The notes beneath the pieces were generated by a model. That model was not told where the DNA came from and made no database searches. It saw only the letters and a list, made by a program, of their open reading frames with translations. Positions 37,878 to 45,726 of a stretch of 64,000 nucleotides of DNA are shown here, piece after piece; the first letter of the stretch is position 1; every line of letters starts with the position of its first letter. The DNA is from UBA6168 sp039819485 (lineage in GTDB: Bacteria > Bacteroidota > Bacteroidia > Chitinophagales > Saprospiraceae), in contig JBCBRY010000041.1 in NCBI GenBank assembly GCA_039819485.1, positions 3,933 through 67,932 on the forward strand, given 5' to 3'. A program made the translations under genes and the position numbers.

Positions 37878-38281
37878 GCTAGAGAGATTTTAATTTAGTT
37901 ATTTCCAATTTTGGTTTTTGCATAATATCCTTAATACTAAATCAGAATAAATATTACAACCAAACTGAAATACTGCATTAATTACATTAAACAAATGCCA
38001 AAACAAAAAACAACTAATTTTGGTTACAGAATTTAAAAAATATATCAGCGTAACGCTAAGACATAAGTTTGGTTCATGTGAGTCCATATTTGGTCTACGG
38101 CATAATTAAATTGAAAAATTGTGTTTACAGGAGAGGGTGCAGTGGAGGGAGAGGTGCGGATGATGAGGAAGTTGGGCTTATTGTGCAAATACGGAGGAGA
38201 ATTGTATATTGGCAAGTGTTCATTAAATCATGACACAGATCGTTCACCTTTAAATTAGATTTATAAATTAAAACAAAAAAC
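37878..38281. other. Divergent intergenic region, no gene seen
   Basis: This AT-rich region separates the divergent 37877 and 38282 genes and must hold both promoters. A CACCTTTA sequence near 38248 is a weak -7 candidate for the hydrolase gene, without a well-placed TTG. No repeat, RNA gene or convincing ORF was found. Confidence 0.4.
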
Positions 38282-39322
38282 ATGAGCAACCGTATCATTT
38301 ATTACCATCAAAGTATTTTGGGAAATGGGACCACTCCGGAATATATATCTTTAAAACCGATGTGGGAAACCTTGCGACCGGACGGCACTCCTTACGTCAC
38401 GCAACTTTACCTATCTGCCTTCAATATGGGACCCCGGTGGCCTGACCTACAGCCAAATACCCCATACCTCCACCTAAATGACATACCTCTTAACAACAAA
38501 CTTTATGACTCCCTTTGGAAGGATGTCGTCAGCCTTCAAAATAATGGTGTCAAGGTAATGATGTTACTTGGAGGTGCTGGTGCAAATTTTCCCCATATAG
38601 ACACCCCTTCCAAAAACCAATTCGGATTTTATTATAATAACAATACCTGGGGATTACTGTGGCCCGGCACGGGGAAAGACGGAATCACTTATTATAAGGA
38701 CACATCGATGGACAGCAAATACTATTCTTTTGTCCTGGATACATTAACTAACTACGGCCTTGACGGCATCGGCCTGGATTTCGAGAACGGCAGTGACGAT
38801 GTGACGGTAGACGATGTAAAAACACTTATCACGGCGCTACGAAGCGATTACAAAACGAAAATGGGTAAAGATTTGATCGTTTCGCTCACCCCGGTGGCAA
38901 GCGGGTTATCGACGGGCATCGGCCTCGCCGGTTTCAATTATCAATCATTGTTCGAAGTTGCGAAAGATGACATCGACTCGTTCAATGGACAATTTTATAA
39001 TGGCTTTGGGACTTCGACGAGTCCAACCGGTAGTCCTAGCCCTGGATACGAAAACATCATCAACACAAATTGGACAGGTAACAAAGACCAGGTATATTCC
39101 TTTCCACCTGGCCAAGTGGTGCTGGGCGCCTGTATCAGTGGTTGCAGCGGAAGCATAGGAAGTCAAAGTAACTACCTGGATTTCCTCGATACGGTCACTT
39201 CCCTTTCCAGCAAATATCAGGATTTCGGAGGTGTATTCGCATGGACCTACACAGACCAGGTTCCCGGAGAGGGCGCAAACCCTGTGAAGTGGGCCGTAGA
39301 TGTTTATAATGCGATGAACTGA
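38282..39322 (+). CDS. GH18-like glycoside hydrolase (chitinase superfamily, 346 aa)
   Basis: The sequence has the TIM-barrel landmarks of family 18 hydrolases: MSNRIIYYHQS at the first strand, KVMMLLGGAGANF (SxGG-like) at the third, and DGIGLDFENG at the fourth, with Asp161, Asp166 and the presumed proton donor Glu168. Where most members have a second Asp (DGxDxDxE) this one has Gly164. VFAWTYTDQVPG near the C-terminus corresponds to the conserved late-strand Trp. Length fits a single catalytic domain. No signal peptide is visible, so it would be cytosolic or exported in an unusual way. The usual substrate of the family is beta-1,4-linked N-acetylglucosamine; actual activity is uncertain given the motif change. 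It is monocistronic with a terminator after it. Confidence 0.82.
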   Translation: MSNRIIYYHQSILGNGTTPEYISLKPMWETLRPDGTPYVTQLYLSAFNMGPRWPDLQPNTPYLHLNDIPLNNKLYDSLWKDVVSLQNNGVKVMMLLGGAGANFPHIDTPSKNQFGFYYNNNTWGLLWPGTGKDGITYYKDTSMDSKYYSFVLDTLTNYGLDGIGLDFENGSDDVTVDDVKTLITALRSDYKTKMGKDLIVSLTPVASGLSTGIGLAGFNYQSLFEVAKDDIDSFNGQFYNGFGTSTSPTGSPSPGYENIINTNWTGNKDQVYSFPPGQVVLGACISGCSGSIGSQSNYLDFLDTVTSLSSKYQDFGGVFAWTYTDQVPGEGANPVKWAVDVYNAMN

Positions 39323-39365
39323 AGAAATTAATATTCAAAGCAAAACAATGCCTATTAAACTCGTC

Positions 39366-39408
39366 GTTGCAAGTTCAGTGAAACCTAGCTTGCAACTTCT
39401 TTTATTAT
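39366..39408 (+). terminator. Rho-independent terminator after the GH18-like gene
   Basis: GTTGCAAG (39366-39373) pairs with CTTGCAAC (39389-39396), followed by TTCTTTTATT. Confidence 0.65.
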
Positions 39409-39772
39409 AAGAAAATTAGTAGAGTAAGAAATCAGAATTATCTAAAATAAATTTTAATGCAAGAAAAAATAAAAACCATAGACTATGGAGATACACAGTA
39501 TCGTAAAAATATATGCCAACGAGGCAGCAGAAAGAATTAAAAACAATTTAACGCCTTACTCGGAGAAGTGTAAAAGGTGACATTATGCAATTTAATTTTC
39601 ATGCACAATCAGGAATTTATGAAATTGAAATGAAAGTAAAATGGAATGCTAAAGGTTGTGCGCTGTGCAGGAGAAAAGACCATCAAATTAATGGGATATT
39701 GATTGTTGACAAAGAAGAAAACATTTTTTGACCACCTGTATAGTCACGACTTAACAACTAAAATATCGCGCT
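39409..39772. other. Gap with small ORF remnants and an end of the dispersed repeat
   Basis: Short plus-strand ORFs at 39457-39540 (27 aa), 39485-39580 (31 aa) and 39585-39731 (48 aa, with CALCRRKDHQ) may be fragments of one decayed gene; none is recognised. Bases 39722-39738 (CATTTTTTGACCACCTG) match the end of the dispersed repeat found at 44504 and 64000. Confidence 0.35.
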
Positions 39773-40792
39773 CTATTCCTGCAAAATATCAGTAAACTCA
39801 CTTCTATCCATAAGTCCATATTGGCGGTCAGATGCTTTGAATTCTTTCTTGATATCATCGACATGAACCTGGCCGATTTTCCAAACGCCAGGTTTTTGAT
39901 ATGTTTTATTGGCTGCTTCGTGCATTTTTCTCGATCGTTGCCCACTGAAGTCTTGCTGTCCTTTCAGATCTTGATTGATTGATTTTGAAGCGAAATAACC
40001 GATATCAAATAAAGTATCATTCAACGAACCAGCTAATTTTTTGAGTGAGGATACATCTCTTTTGCTATCATCCAAATTGAGATAGTCCTCTGTTTTTTTA
40101 ATACCAGCAATGAGTGACTGTATGAGATCGATCAATTTGGCAGCCCAGGCAACAAACTCACTTTGGCCTATGTAGCCCGCTAAGGGGTATTTTTTTTGAT
40201 TAATAAGTTTGAGAATAATTTTGTTTTCGTTTTGTATGAGAGTAAGATAATCGTCCAATGCAGTCTCCATGCCTGTTTTCAGTCGTTCCAGTTGTCTAAT
40301 TCCCCCATTAGTCTTCTTTTCGGCTATTGAAAGCTCGAGACTTGTGTAAATCCTAGGAATAATAAAGTCTCGTAATCTTTTGAGCAAAAAGGCTAATCTT
40401 AAATGTTTCGGATCTCCGAAATCTGTATCACCCTCAGCCGTGAACTCACTTTCTGTCCAATACCCTGCCTGTTCTCCCATTACGGTTTTCACGTATTTAA
40501 TCTCCTGCTCCCGCCGCTTACCTGATTCCAAATGTTGTTCCCCCACTACGTTTAATTTGTCCTTCTCTAATTTACTCTGTGAGGTGGCGTCAGTTTTAGT
40601 TTCTGGTTTTTGCTGAATAATTGTGTTAATGCCATTTGGTGTAAAAAACTGACCTGAAGACGCCGGTTGGAAAAAGGGGGCACTGGTTTTGTGAACTTCA
40701 CTCGTGCCGAAGAAAGGAAGATGTTTTTTCTGGTGTTCTGGTCTTTTCTGACTTGAACTTTGCTTTGTTGCATGTGGCATTTTCTTATTCAT
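39773..40792 (-). CDS. Putative polymorphic-toxin / injection-system cargo-like protein (339 aa)
   Basis: The N-terminal 70 residues are basic, Ser/Gln-rich and disordered, with the short motifs LPFFGTS and APFFQPASSG. These resemble the leader that precedes DUF4157 and related domains in extracellular contractile injection system (eCIS) associated proteins of Bacteroidota. Residues about 81-117 contain NVVGEQH, a KRRE segment and YWTESEF, then a long helical region to about 270 and a C-terminal module (KPGVWKIGQVHVDDI ... YGLMDRSEFTDIL). No signal peptide or membrane helix. The GEQH motif is reminiscent of the GExH metal site in the TIKI/ChaN superfamily, but that is weak. No injection apparatus lies in this window. 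The gene is real; the cargo role is inference. Confidence 0.6.
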   Translation of the reverse strand: MNKKMPHATKQSSSQKRPEHQKKHLPFFGTSEVHKTSAPFFQPASSGQFFTPNGINTIIQQKPETKTDATSQSKLEKDKLNVVGEQHLESGKRREQEIKYVKTVMGEQAGYWTESEFTAEGDTDFGDPKHLRLAFLLKRLRDFIIPRIYTSLELSIAEKKTNGGIRQLERLKTGMETALDDYLTLIQNENKIILKLINQKKYPLAGYIGQSEFVAWAAKLIDLIQSLIAGIKKTEDYLNLDDSKRDVSSLKKLAGSLNDTLFDIGYFASKSINQDLKGQQDFSGQRSRKMHEAANKTYQKPGVWKIGQVHVDDIKKEFKASDRQYGLMDRSEFTDILQE

Positions 40793-41145
40793 ACTCTAAA
40801 TTAATTCTCAGCCGTATATATTAAAAAAAATTAACTGTTTTTTCGTCAAGTATTTAATTTTTGTTTCTGCTGCCTCCGTTGGCCAAAACAGCAGAAAACA
40901 ATTGCCCTTGTTTCTTAACGCGATGACCCGCAGCGGATTGTGAATGGACGAGACGGCCTGAACCTTTCATGCTTATTAGTGGTACAAATACAATACGAAA
41001 CAGGCAAAATCACTAACTTGGACGCCGGAACTTAATAAGTACGGTCACAATCGCAATAAATGATTTCCTGGCACTCATTGCTTAAACATCGCACGGATAA
41101 GTTGGAAAAACTAAAACTTGAGCAATCCTTTTTTCTATCGGTAAA
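40793..41145. other. Intergenic region before the insertion sequence
   Basis: No ORF of note. TTTCTGCTG and CAGCAGAAA form a 9-bp inverted repeat near 40864-40898. The promoter of the minus-strand 40792 gene must lie here but no clear boxes were found. Confidence 0.35.
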
Positions 41146-41230
41146 TTCTCATTTCTGAGTACAGGACAAAATTTAATTTTTAAAAACAAAACGAGTACAT
41201 CCTCCCCCTTCCCCCCGCCCCCCGTCAAAG

Positions 41231-41250
41231 CAGGGCTGAACAGTTCTAAA
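41231..41250 (+). repeat. Inner left inverted repeat of the insertion sequence
   Basis: CAGGGCTGAACAGTTCTAAA pairs with 42415-42434 (19 of 20). The CAGGGCTG start is typical of ISAs1-family ends, so these may be the true ends of a nested element or subterminal transposase sites. No target duplication flanks this inner pair. Confidence 0.7.
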
Positions 41251-41313
41251 AAATGCTAATGCACAATTTGGAAGAACGTGAAAGTTCATTGAAATTGTTG
41301 GCAAAAAAACACC

Positions 41314-42419
41314 ATGGGCTTATACGAATGTTTTCAACGGTTGGACGACCCCCGCCAGAAATCAGGTCTCAGGATGCCCCTGCCCGCCCTGCTCTGCATG
41401 CTTGTCATGAGCTACCTGAGCGGACATTCAGGTTACCGTTCCACGGCGACCTTCATGAAGGGCAACCGGTCGGAGCTGATGGAGATGTTCAACCTCAAAC
41501 ACCCTCCCATTGGCCATACCCAACTGCGGACGGTTTTGCAGGGGCTGGATTTCCGGGCCGTCAACCAGGCATTTTTCAATTGGATGAACCGCTTGGTGAG
41601 CATTGGGGAAAACGAGTGGCCGAGCGGGGACGGCAAGGCACTTGCCAGTACGATAGCTGACCCGCAGGGGCCTGCCCGGAACTTCGAGCTGATGGCCCGC
41701 CTGTTCGGCCAAAAACTGGAAGTTGCCACCCACGCTGCCACGGCCACCAACAGGGACGGGGAGGCCAAGGCCATGCAGTCACTGCTCAAAACGTTGAAAT
41801 GCAAAGGGGCGGTCATCACACTGGATGCGCTGTACTGTCTAAAAAAACGATCGACACCATTTTAGAAAGCGGGAACAATTTTCTGACTGCGGTGAAAGCG
41901 AACCAGAAAGTGCTGCTGCAACGGATCAGGGCCACCGTCGCCCTGCACCGGCCGCTTGACACCCATTTGACCGAAGAGAAAAGCCGGGGCAGGCGGGAAA
42001 GGCGGCTTTGCCAGCTTTACCTCCCGCCGGAGGGGATGGGTGCCAAATGGAGCGGCGTCCAACGGGTCGTCCACGTCAACCGGAGTGGCTGCCGGCCACG
42101 GTCGGGGGATTACCCCGAAAGCCATTATTACATTACCGGGCATGCTTTCCGGAAAGCTTCAAAAGTGGCGCAGGGCATCCGGAAACATTGGGGTATCGAA
42201 AACAAGGTCCATTATGTGAAAGATATCCACTTCAACGAAGACGGCAACGGTATCAGGAACAACAATGCAGCCGCCGTCCTGTCCTTGGTACAGGACATGG
42301 CCATCAACATTTACCGTTGCAAAGGTTTCTCACCCATGAAAAAAGCAACGATTTTTTTTGCCAACAAAATCAAAGAACTCTTTAAGTTCTTAACCGCTAA
42401 ACACATTAGCGACCTTTAG
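41314..42419 (+). CDS. ISAs1-family transposase, split by a -1 frameshift at an A7 run
   Basis: Frame one (41314-41865) begins MGLYECFQRLDDPRQKSG and carries the first two catalytic aspartates, Asp106 in SGDGKAL and Asp171 in VITLDALYC. Frame two continues from the A7 run at 41841-41847 with KTIDTILESGNNFLTAVKAN and the catalytic Glu in KHWGIENKVHYVKD (Glu296 in the joined numbering). A -1 slip on CTA AAA AAA joins DALYCLKK to TIDTILE exactly as the family sequence requires, giving about 368 aa, the normal family length. The heptamer A AAA AAA is a classic slippery site, so programmed frameshifting is possible; loss of one A from an original run of eight is the alternative and would make it a pseudogene. 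All three catalytic residues are retained. Confidence 0.85.
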
Positions 42420-42434
42420 AACTGTTCAGCTCTG
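42415..42434 (-). repeat. Inner right inverted repeat of the insertion sequence
   Basis: Reverse complement CAGAGCTGAACAGTTCTAAA. It overlaps the last codons of the transposase frame. Confidence 0.7.
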
Positions 42435-42535
42435 CTGCCCTTTGGAGGGGGTTAGTGGGAGAATTTTCAGACATAAATTATCAATGTTGAGTTTTGTCCT
42501 GTACTTAGTTCTCATTTAATATTTACCAAATTTAA

Positions 42536-42853
42536 TTATATAAATTAGGCCTGTTAAATAAAATAAAAGAATCTTTCTCGTACATAATTACCATTACAAT
42601 ATTTACGCTTATTGCAATAAAAGTATTTGTAAAAGAATCTTGCTTACTGACTGAAGAGGAATTCGAATTAATTGATCCTGCATCATTCGATCCAGCAAAT
42701 GTATTATCCAATGAAAAGTATCACTCATCATTTACAGATGGATATTTTTTTTGCAGTACCCCAAAAGAAATGACAGTAGCGGAGAGCAAGTATGTTCAAG
42801 TCCTGATAACCAAAGATTCAATAAGGGAGTCACAACAACAGGACTTTTTGTGA
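42536..42853 (+). pseudogene. Remnant of a membrane-anchored protein, no ATG start
   Basis: An open frame of 105 codons follows a TAA at 42533. It encodes a hydrophobic helix (SFSYIITITIFTLIAIKVFV), an acidic linker (LTEEEFELIDPASFD) and a beta-rich start (PKEMTVAESKYVQVLITKDS), resembling the N-terminal part of Bacteroidota proteins that follow a membrane anchor with a PxxMTV..xYxVxV.IT module. No ATG precedes the helix, and the frame stops abruptly at 42853 after QQQDF, where longer relatives would continue. It starts only 18 bp after the insertion sequence duplication. Probably a decayed or truncated gene; use of a rare start codon is the alternative. Confidence 0.35.
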
Positions 42854-43078
42854 TCCGTACAACCTTCCCTCCACCTCTGTCTTGGCAACTCTGTTGATGC
42901 TCAACTGGACTATGTAGTCATTGGTGACGGTCGTATCCCGAAAGCGAGTGGCCGGTTTGCGGGCCAGGTTTTCATTCATTTCCTCATCCGGCAGAAGCCT
43001 GCTCGACCGGTACCGGTTGTTGAGCAGGTTCACAATCTTTTCAAAATCCAATTTGTCCGTTTTATGTAACCGACTCAT
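42830..43078 (-). CDS. Hypothetical protein (82 aa)
   Basis: It begins MSRLHKTDKLDFEKIVNLL and is charged throughout, with a helical N-terminal half and a possible strand in TNDYIVQLSINRV. No family is recognised. It overlaps the end of the convergent remnant at 42853 by 24 bp. The coding-like composition argues for a gene or gene fragment, but the evidence is thin. Confidence 0.35.
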   Translation of the reverse strand: MSRLHKTDKLDFEKIVNLLNNRYRSSRLLPDEEMNENLARKPATRFRDTTVTNDYIVQLSINRVAKTEVEGRLYGSQKVLLL

Positions 43079-43227
43079 TATTTTCCATATTTATTTAGTG
43101 TTTGAATGTTAATAAAGGATGCAAGTTCCAGAGATGATAAATTTTATTATATTTGAAGCAAAATATTAAAGACAATCCATTAGCCAGGTACGTTATTCTA
43201 AATTAAAAAACTTTTAAATTAAAAATC

Positions 43228-43785
43228 ATGAATGCTTACGCAGATAAATCTAAAGGACAAAAAAAACAATTTGCTGGAAAAAAAGCATCGCATAAACAAT
43301 CGAGCGGTCATCCTACTTTTCAATTTGTGGATAAACGGCCTGAATTTGCCACTCAAAGAAAACTAAATGAGGTAGTCAACAACAGCTCTCAAGTCAAGAA
43401 AGTGACCCAACTTCAAGCAATGGCCAATAGTTATGCAACACAGCATTCAAGCACCATTCAGAGGAAGGCTGACAACATGGGTTCATTTAGCAATCTAAGC
43501 AGCACGAAACCGGGCTACAGCAATGTCATTCAGCGACAGCAAACAGATGTAGCGTTGAGGTCAGCGAGTGGCACATATACAGATAGTACGGGGCAATCGC
43601 AATCATTCAGTTTTGCCCAATCCTCCAAAGGATCAGATATTATTCATACTACAAAGAACCATCCACAAGGTAAAGTAGATTATACAAGCACTATCATTTC
43701 ATATTTGCAAAAACAAGGCTATATACCCAAGGATGCAACCAATATCGTGCTGTCATCACAGGATACATATGGCATAAAAAAATAA
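43228..43785 (+). CDS. Putative eCIS/polymorphic-toxin-type cargo protein with FVDxRPE N-terminal motif (185 aa)
   Basis: Residues 31-80 contain FQFVDKRPEFATQRKL, then NNSSQVKK, QLQAMANSYA and IQRK. This is the recurrent leader (FVDNRPEAxxQRKLQ, NNSPQ, QAMADN, IQKK) found at the front of many polymorphic-toxin-like proteins of Bacteroidota, often next to DUF4157 or injection-system genes (family knowledge; from memory). Residues 100-185 form a distinct small C-terminal domain with no recognised activity (ALRSASGTYTDSTG, TTKNHPQGKVDYTSTI, KQGYIPKDATNIVLSSQD). No signal peptide. Strong hairpins follow the stop. The variable C-terminus may be the toxin module; no immunity gene is recognised, the nearest plus-strand neighbour being a DUF2806 fragment. 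Confidence 0.65.
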   Translation: MNAYADKSKGQKKQFAGKKASHKQSSGHPTFQFVDKRPEFATQRKLNEVVNNSSQVKKVTQLQAMANSYATQHSSTIQRKADNMGSFSNLSSTKPGYSNVIQRQQTDVALRSASGTYTDSTGQSQSFSFAQSSKGSDIIHTTKNHPQGKVDYTSTIISYLQKQGYIPKDATNIVLSSQDTYGIKK

Positions 43786-43816
43786 ATTATCTTACCGCCT
43801 CTATCGAGTTCAACCT

Positions 43817-43904
43817 CGGTGCTTTTTTGGCACCGCACTCCCGACCATACAATTCATACGTCTGCAACGTTTTTGGTGAAAAACATTGCAGACGTATCTT
43901 TTTC
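43817..43904 (+). terminator. Tandem terminator hairpins after the 43228-43785 gene
   Basis: The first hairpin pairs CGGTGC with GCACCG (43817-43835). The second (43856-43897) has a stem of about 19 bp starting ATACGTCTGCAA with one mismatch, followed by CTTTTTCT. Confidence 0.8.
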
Positions 43905-44005
43905 TACATAATGCAACAATGCGGAATTCCCTATATTTGAGTCATGCATATAAGAGAAAATATTCACTATAATAGTATCTCTTTAAGAAAATAAAAATAA
44001 AACGG

Positions 44006-44311
44006 ATGTCCGGAATAAATATAGATATAGGCAAGTTGGCAGAACCTGTAACTAAATTAATTGAAAAAGTTGCCGATGCGGCAGGAGCTATTTTTGAGCC
44101 ATTTCAAATGAAAAGAATAGCCAAAGCAAAACATATAATCGAGAAAATGGAGTTCATTCACCAATTGAAATTAAATGACCTTCAAAAACGTGCCGCCCAG
44201 CGCTTTATTCACACAGAGACATTGCTCCAAAATAATATTGAAAATATTGTTGCTCAATCTATTCCCTTTTTAAATAGAGACAGTAAACCAGAGGAAATAC
44301 AAAAAGATTGA
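44006..44311 (+). pseudogene. Truncated DUF2806-type protein (101 aa N-terminal fragment)
   Basis: The start MSGINIDIGKLAEPVTKLIEK, followed by RIAKAKHIIEKM, LNDLQKRAAQRFI and a KPEEIQ segment, matches the N-terminal third of DUF2806 proteins (as recalled). Full members continue with a D-W after this point; here the codon after Asp is TGA where TGG would give Trp, and no DUF2806-like sequence follows in any frame. So a nonsense change plus loss of the rest is inferred. DUF2806 proteins have no established function and often occur in accessory or defence-rich regions. Confidence 0.6.
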
Positions 44312-44417
44312 ATGGTATATTTTTGACCATTCGAAAAAATCATTTATTGTGAAGAAAATAAATTAAATTATTTTAATGGAGAATTGGCATCCCAAAATAA
44401 AGAACACTATTTTTTTT

Positions 44418-44490
44418 CCTCCCTCCGCCCCCACCAAAGGGGAATAAAAGAACGTGTATAAGCCCCCTTTGAAAGGGACTGGGGGGGGGG
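44418..44490. repeat. GC-rich palindromic intergenic element
   Basis: CCTCCCTCCGCCCCC at the left and a run ending GGGACTGGGGGGGGGG at the right can pair around a core that includes GAATAAAAGAA. A related element lies at 50405-50476. It is non-coding although short ORFs cross it. Confidence 0.6.
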
Positions 44491-44503
44491 AATTATAAGT
44501 AAG

Positions 44504-44599
44504 CAGGTGGTCAAAAAAAATGACACTTTTCCTTTGCCTGAAAAAGAATTTTGAAACTTGGAAACCAAACATTTGTCCAAATAAAAGTGTCATTTTTAG
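44504..44599 (+). repeat. Dispersed 96-bp repeat with inverted ends (copy 1)
   Basis: It begins CAGGTGGTC and an A run, then TGACACTTTT, and ends AAAAGTGTCATTTTTAG, so its ends are inverted repeats. It is the reverse complement of 63905-64000 with few differences. It does not encode a protein and looks like a miniature inverted-repeat element or RNA-forming repeat. Confidence 0.8.
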
Positions 44600-44670
44600 T
44601 GTTCCTTATTTTTGCACTTAATAATTAATTTTCAAACACCTCTATTTCTTTTATTTAAATAAATTTATCA

Positions 44671-45453
44671 ATGCTCGAAACCATCCAATCCAACATCTTC
44701 TCTATCATCAGCATTCTCCTTGGGCTGACAGGGATTACATTGGCCATTATTTTTAGAAGGAAAAGTATCCGGGTGAAAAAGCCGACTTATTTAACCAAAA
44801 CGAAAAATGTTTTTGAGAAACCAGCTATTGAAAAATTGAGGATCATGTATGGGCGAAAGAAGGTGGAGAGCTTGTGGGTGACAAAAGTTTTGTTCATGAA
44901 TGAAGGAAAGGAGCCAATTATGGCAACTGACATCCACCCTGAGCATCCCATTTCAATAATATTTAAAAATGGCATCAATATTTTTGATTATAAAATCACC
45001 TATTCAAATAGGTCTTCAAACAATATCAACATTGAATTAATTAAAAATTCCGTCATCGTACATCTTGATTACTTAAATGAAAATGATGGGTTTATCATTC
45101 AGGTGCTACATTCAAATTTAAACATGACTATTACCCACCCTGAGTTGAAAGGTGAAATAATTGGAGTGGACAAAATTGCACATGCAGATCGCTTGATTTC
45201 TTTTAAACCTAAATTCGATATTCCAACAATTGCAATTTTTGTATTGGTAATTTTTCTGGCGTTTATCGCCAATTATTTTTATCGTAATTTAACATCTGAT
45301 ATTGCTGTTGTTACTGTATTGATTATTTGTGGAGTCAGCTCTTTTTTCATAGGGTTCAAATCAACTGTTATCGTTAACTTTATTAACTATAATATCCTAA
45401 ACATTGCGCCAAAAGAAAAAGAATTGCTAAAAGAGTTTGATGCCAACAATTAG
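44671..45453 (+). CDS. Hypothetical membrane protein (260 aa)
   Basis: One N-terminal membrane helix (IFSIISILLGLTGITLAIIF) is followed by a basic stretch and a soluble region of about 155 residues rich in beta strands (SLWVTKVLFMNEGKEPI, NSVIVHLDYLNENDGFIIQV). Two C-terminal helices follow (IAIFVLVIFLAFIANYF and VVTVLIICGVSSFFIGF). The soluble part has the feel of a beta-sandwich (N-E-G-K-E-P motif) as seen in some accessory membrane proteins. No family is recognised and the gene stands alone. Confidence 0.75.
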   Translation: MLETIQSNIFSIISILLGLTGITLAIIFRRKSIRVKKPTYLTKTKNVFEKPAIEKLRIMYGRKKVESLWVTKVLFMNEGKEPIMATDIHPEHPISIIFKNGINIFDYKITYSNRSSNNINIELIKNSVIVHLDYLNENDGFIIQVLHSNLNMTITHPELKGEIIGVDKIAHADRLISFKPKFDIPTIAIFVLVIFLAFIANYFYRNLTSDIAVVTVLIICGVSSFFIGFKSTVIVNFINYNILNIAPKEKELLKEFDANN

Positions 45454-45726
45454 GTAAGATGCACATCGCAAGGTTGAGGTAGGCAGACTGGTGAGCGAGC
45501 GGAAAAAATAGCAGCCAGAAATACCGCACACCACAATCAAGAAACAGAAAACTTCCCAGAAGGTTGGAAAGTCCAGACCAGGAAAAGTCTCTATATATTG
45601 GACCATCGTAAAAAGGATCCGGTGCATCGAGAATCAGCTCACCAAGATGCTCTGAGGATTGGTGTGTTCTCCTCGCAGGCGATCACAACATGAGAATCAA
45701 TGCTGGCAGGTATCTTTGCGACGGCA

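Larger units (their letters stand above)
41155..42508 (+). mobile_element. ISAs1-family-like insertion sequence with 9-bp target duplication
   Basis: Terminal inverted repeats of 17 bp (CTGAGTACAGGACAAAA left, CTAAGTACAGGACAAAA right, one mismatch) bound a 1354-bp element. It is flanked on both sides by the direct repeat TTCTCATTT (41146-41154 and 42509-42517). Inside lies a second inverted pair starting CAGGGCTGAACAGTTCTAAA (41231-41250) and CAGAGCTGAACAGTTCTAAA (complement of 42415-42434), with C-rich tracts between outer and inner repeats. Either this is one element with compound ends, or an ISAs1 element sits inside a palindromic miniature element. The element is visibly more GC-rich than its surroundings. 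Removing it with one repeat copy restores continuous AT-rich sequence. Confidence 0.85.

Noticed and set aside
39457..39731. Three short ORFs (27, 31 and 48 aa) after the GH18-like gene
   Set aside because: They are in different frames with no recognised similarity; kept only as a note under the intergenic entry.
41253..41660. 135-aa ORF overlapping the transposase start
   Set aside because: It is an out-of-frame shadow of the GC-rich transposase gene.
44363..44593. Minus-strand 76-aa ORF over the palindromic repeats
   Set aside because: It translates the GC-rich element and the 96-bp repeat; both are non-coding and occur elsewhere without a conserved frame.
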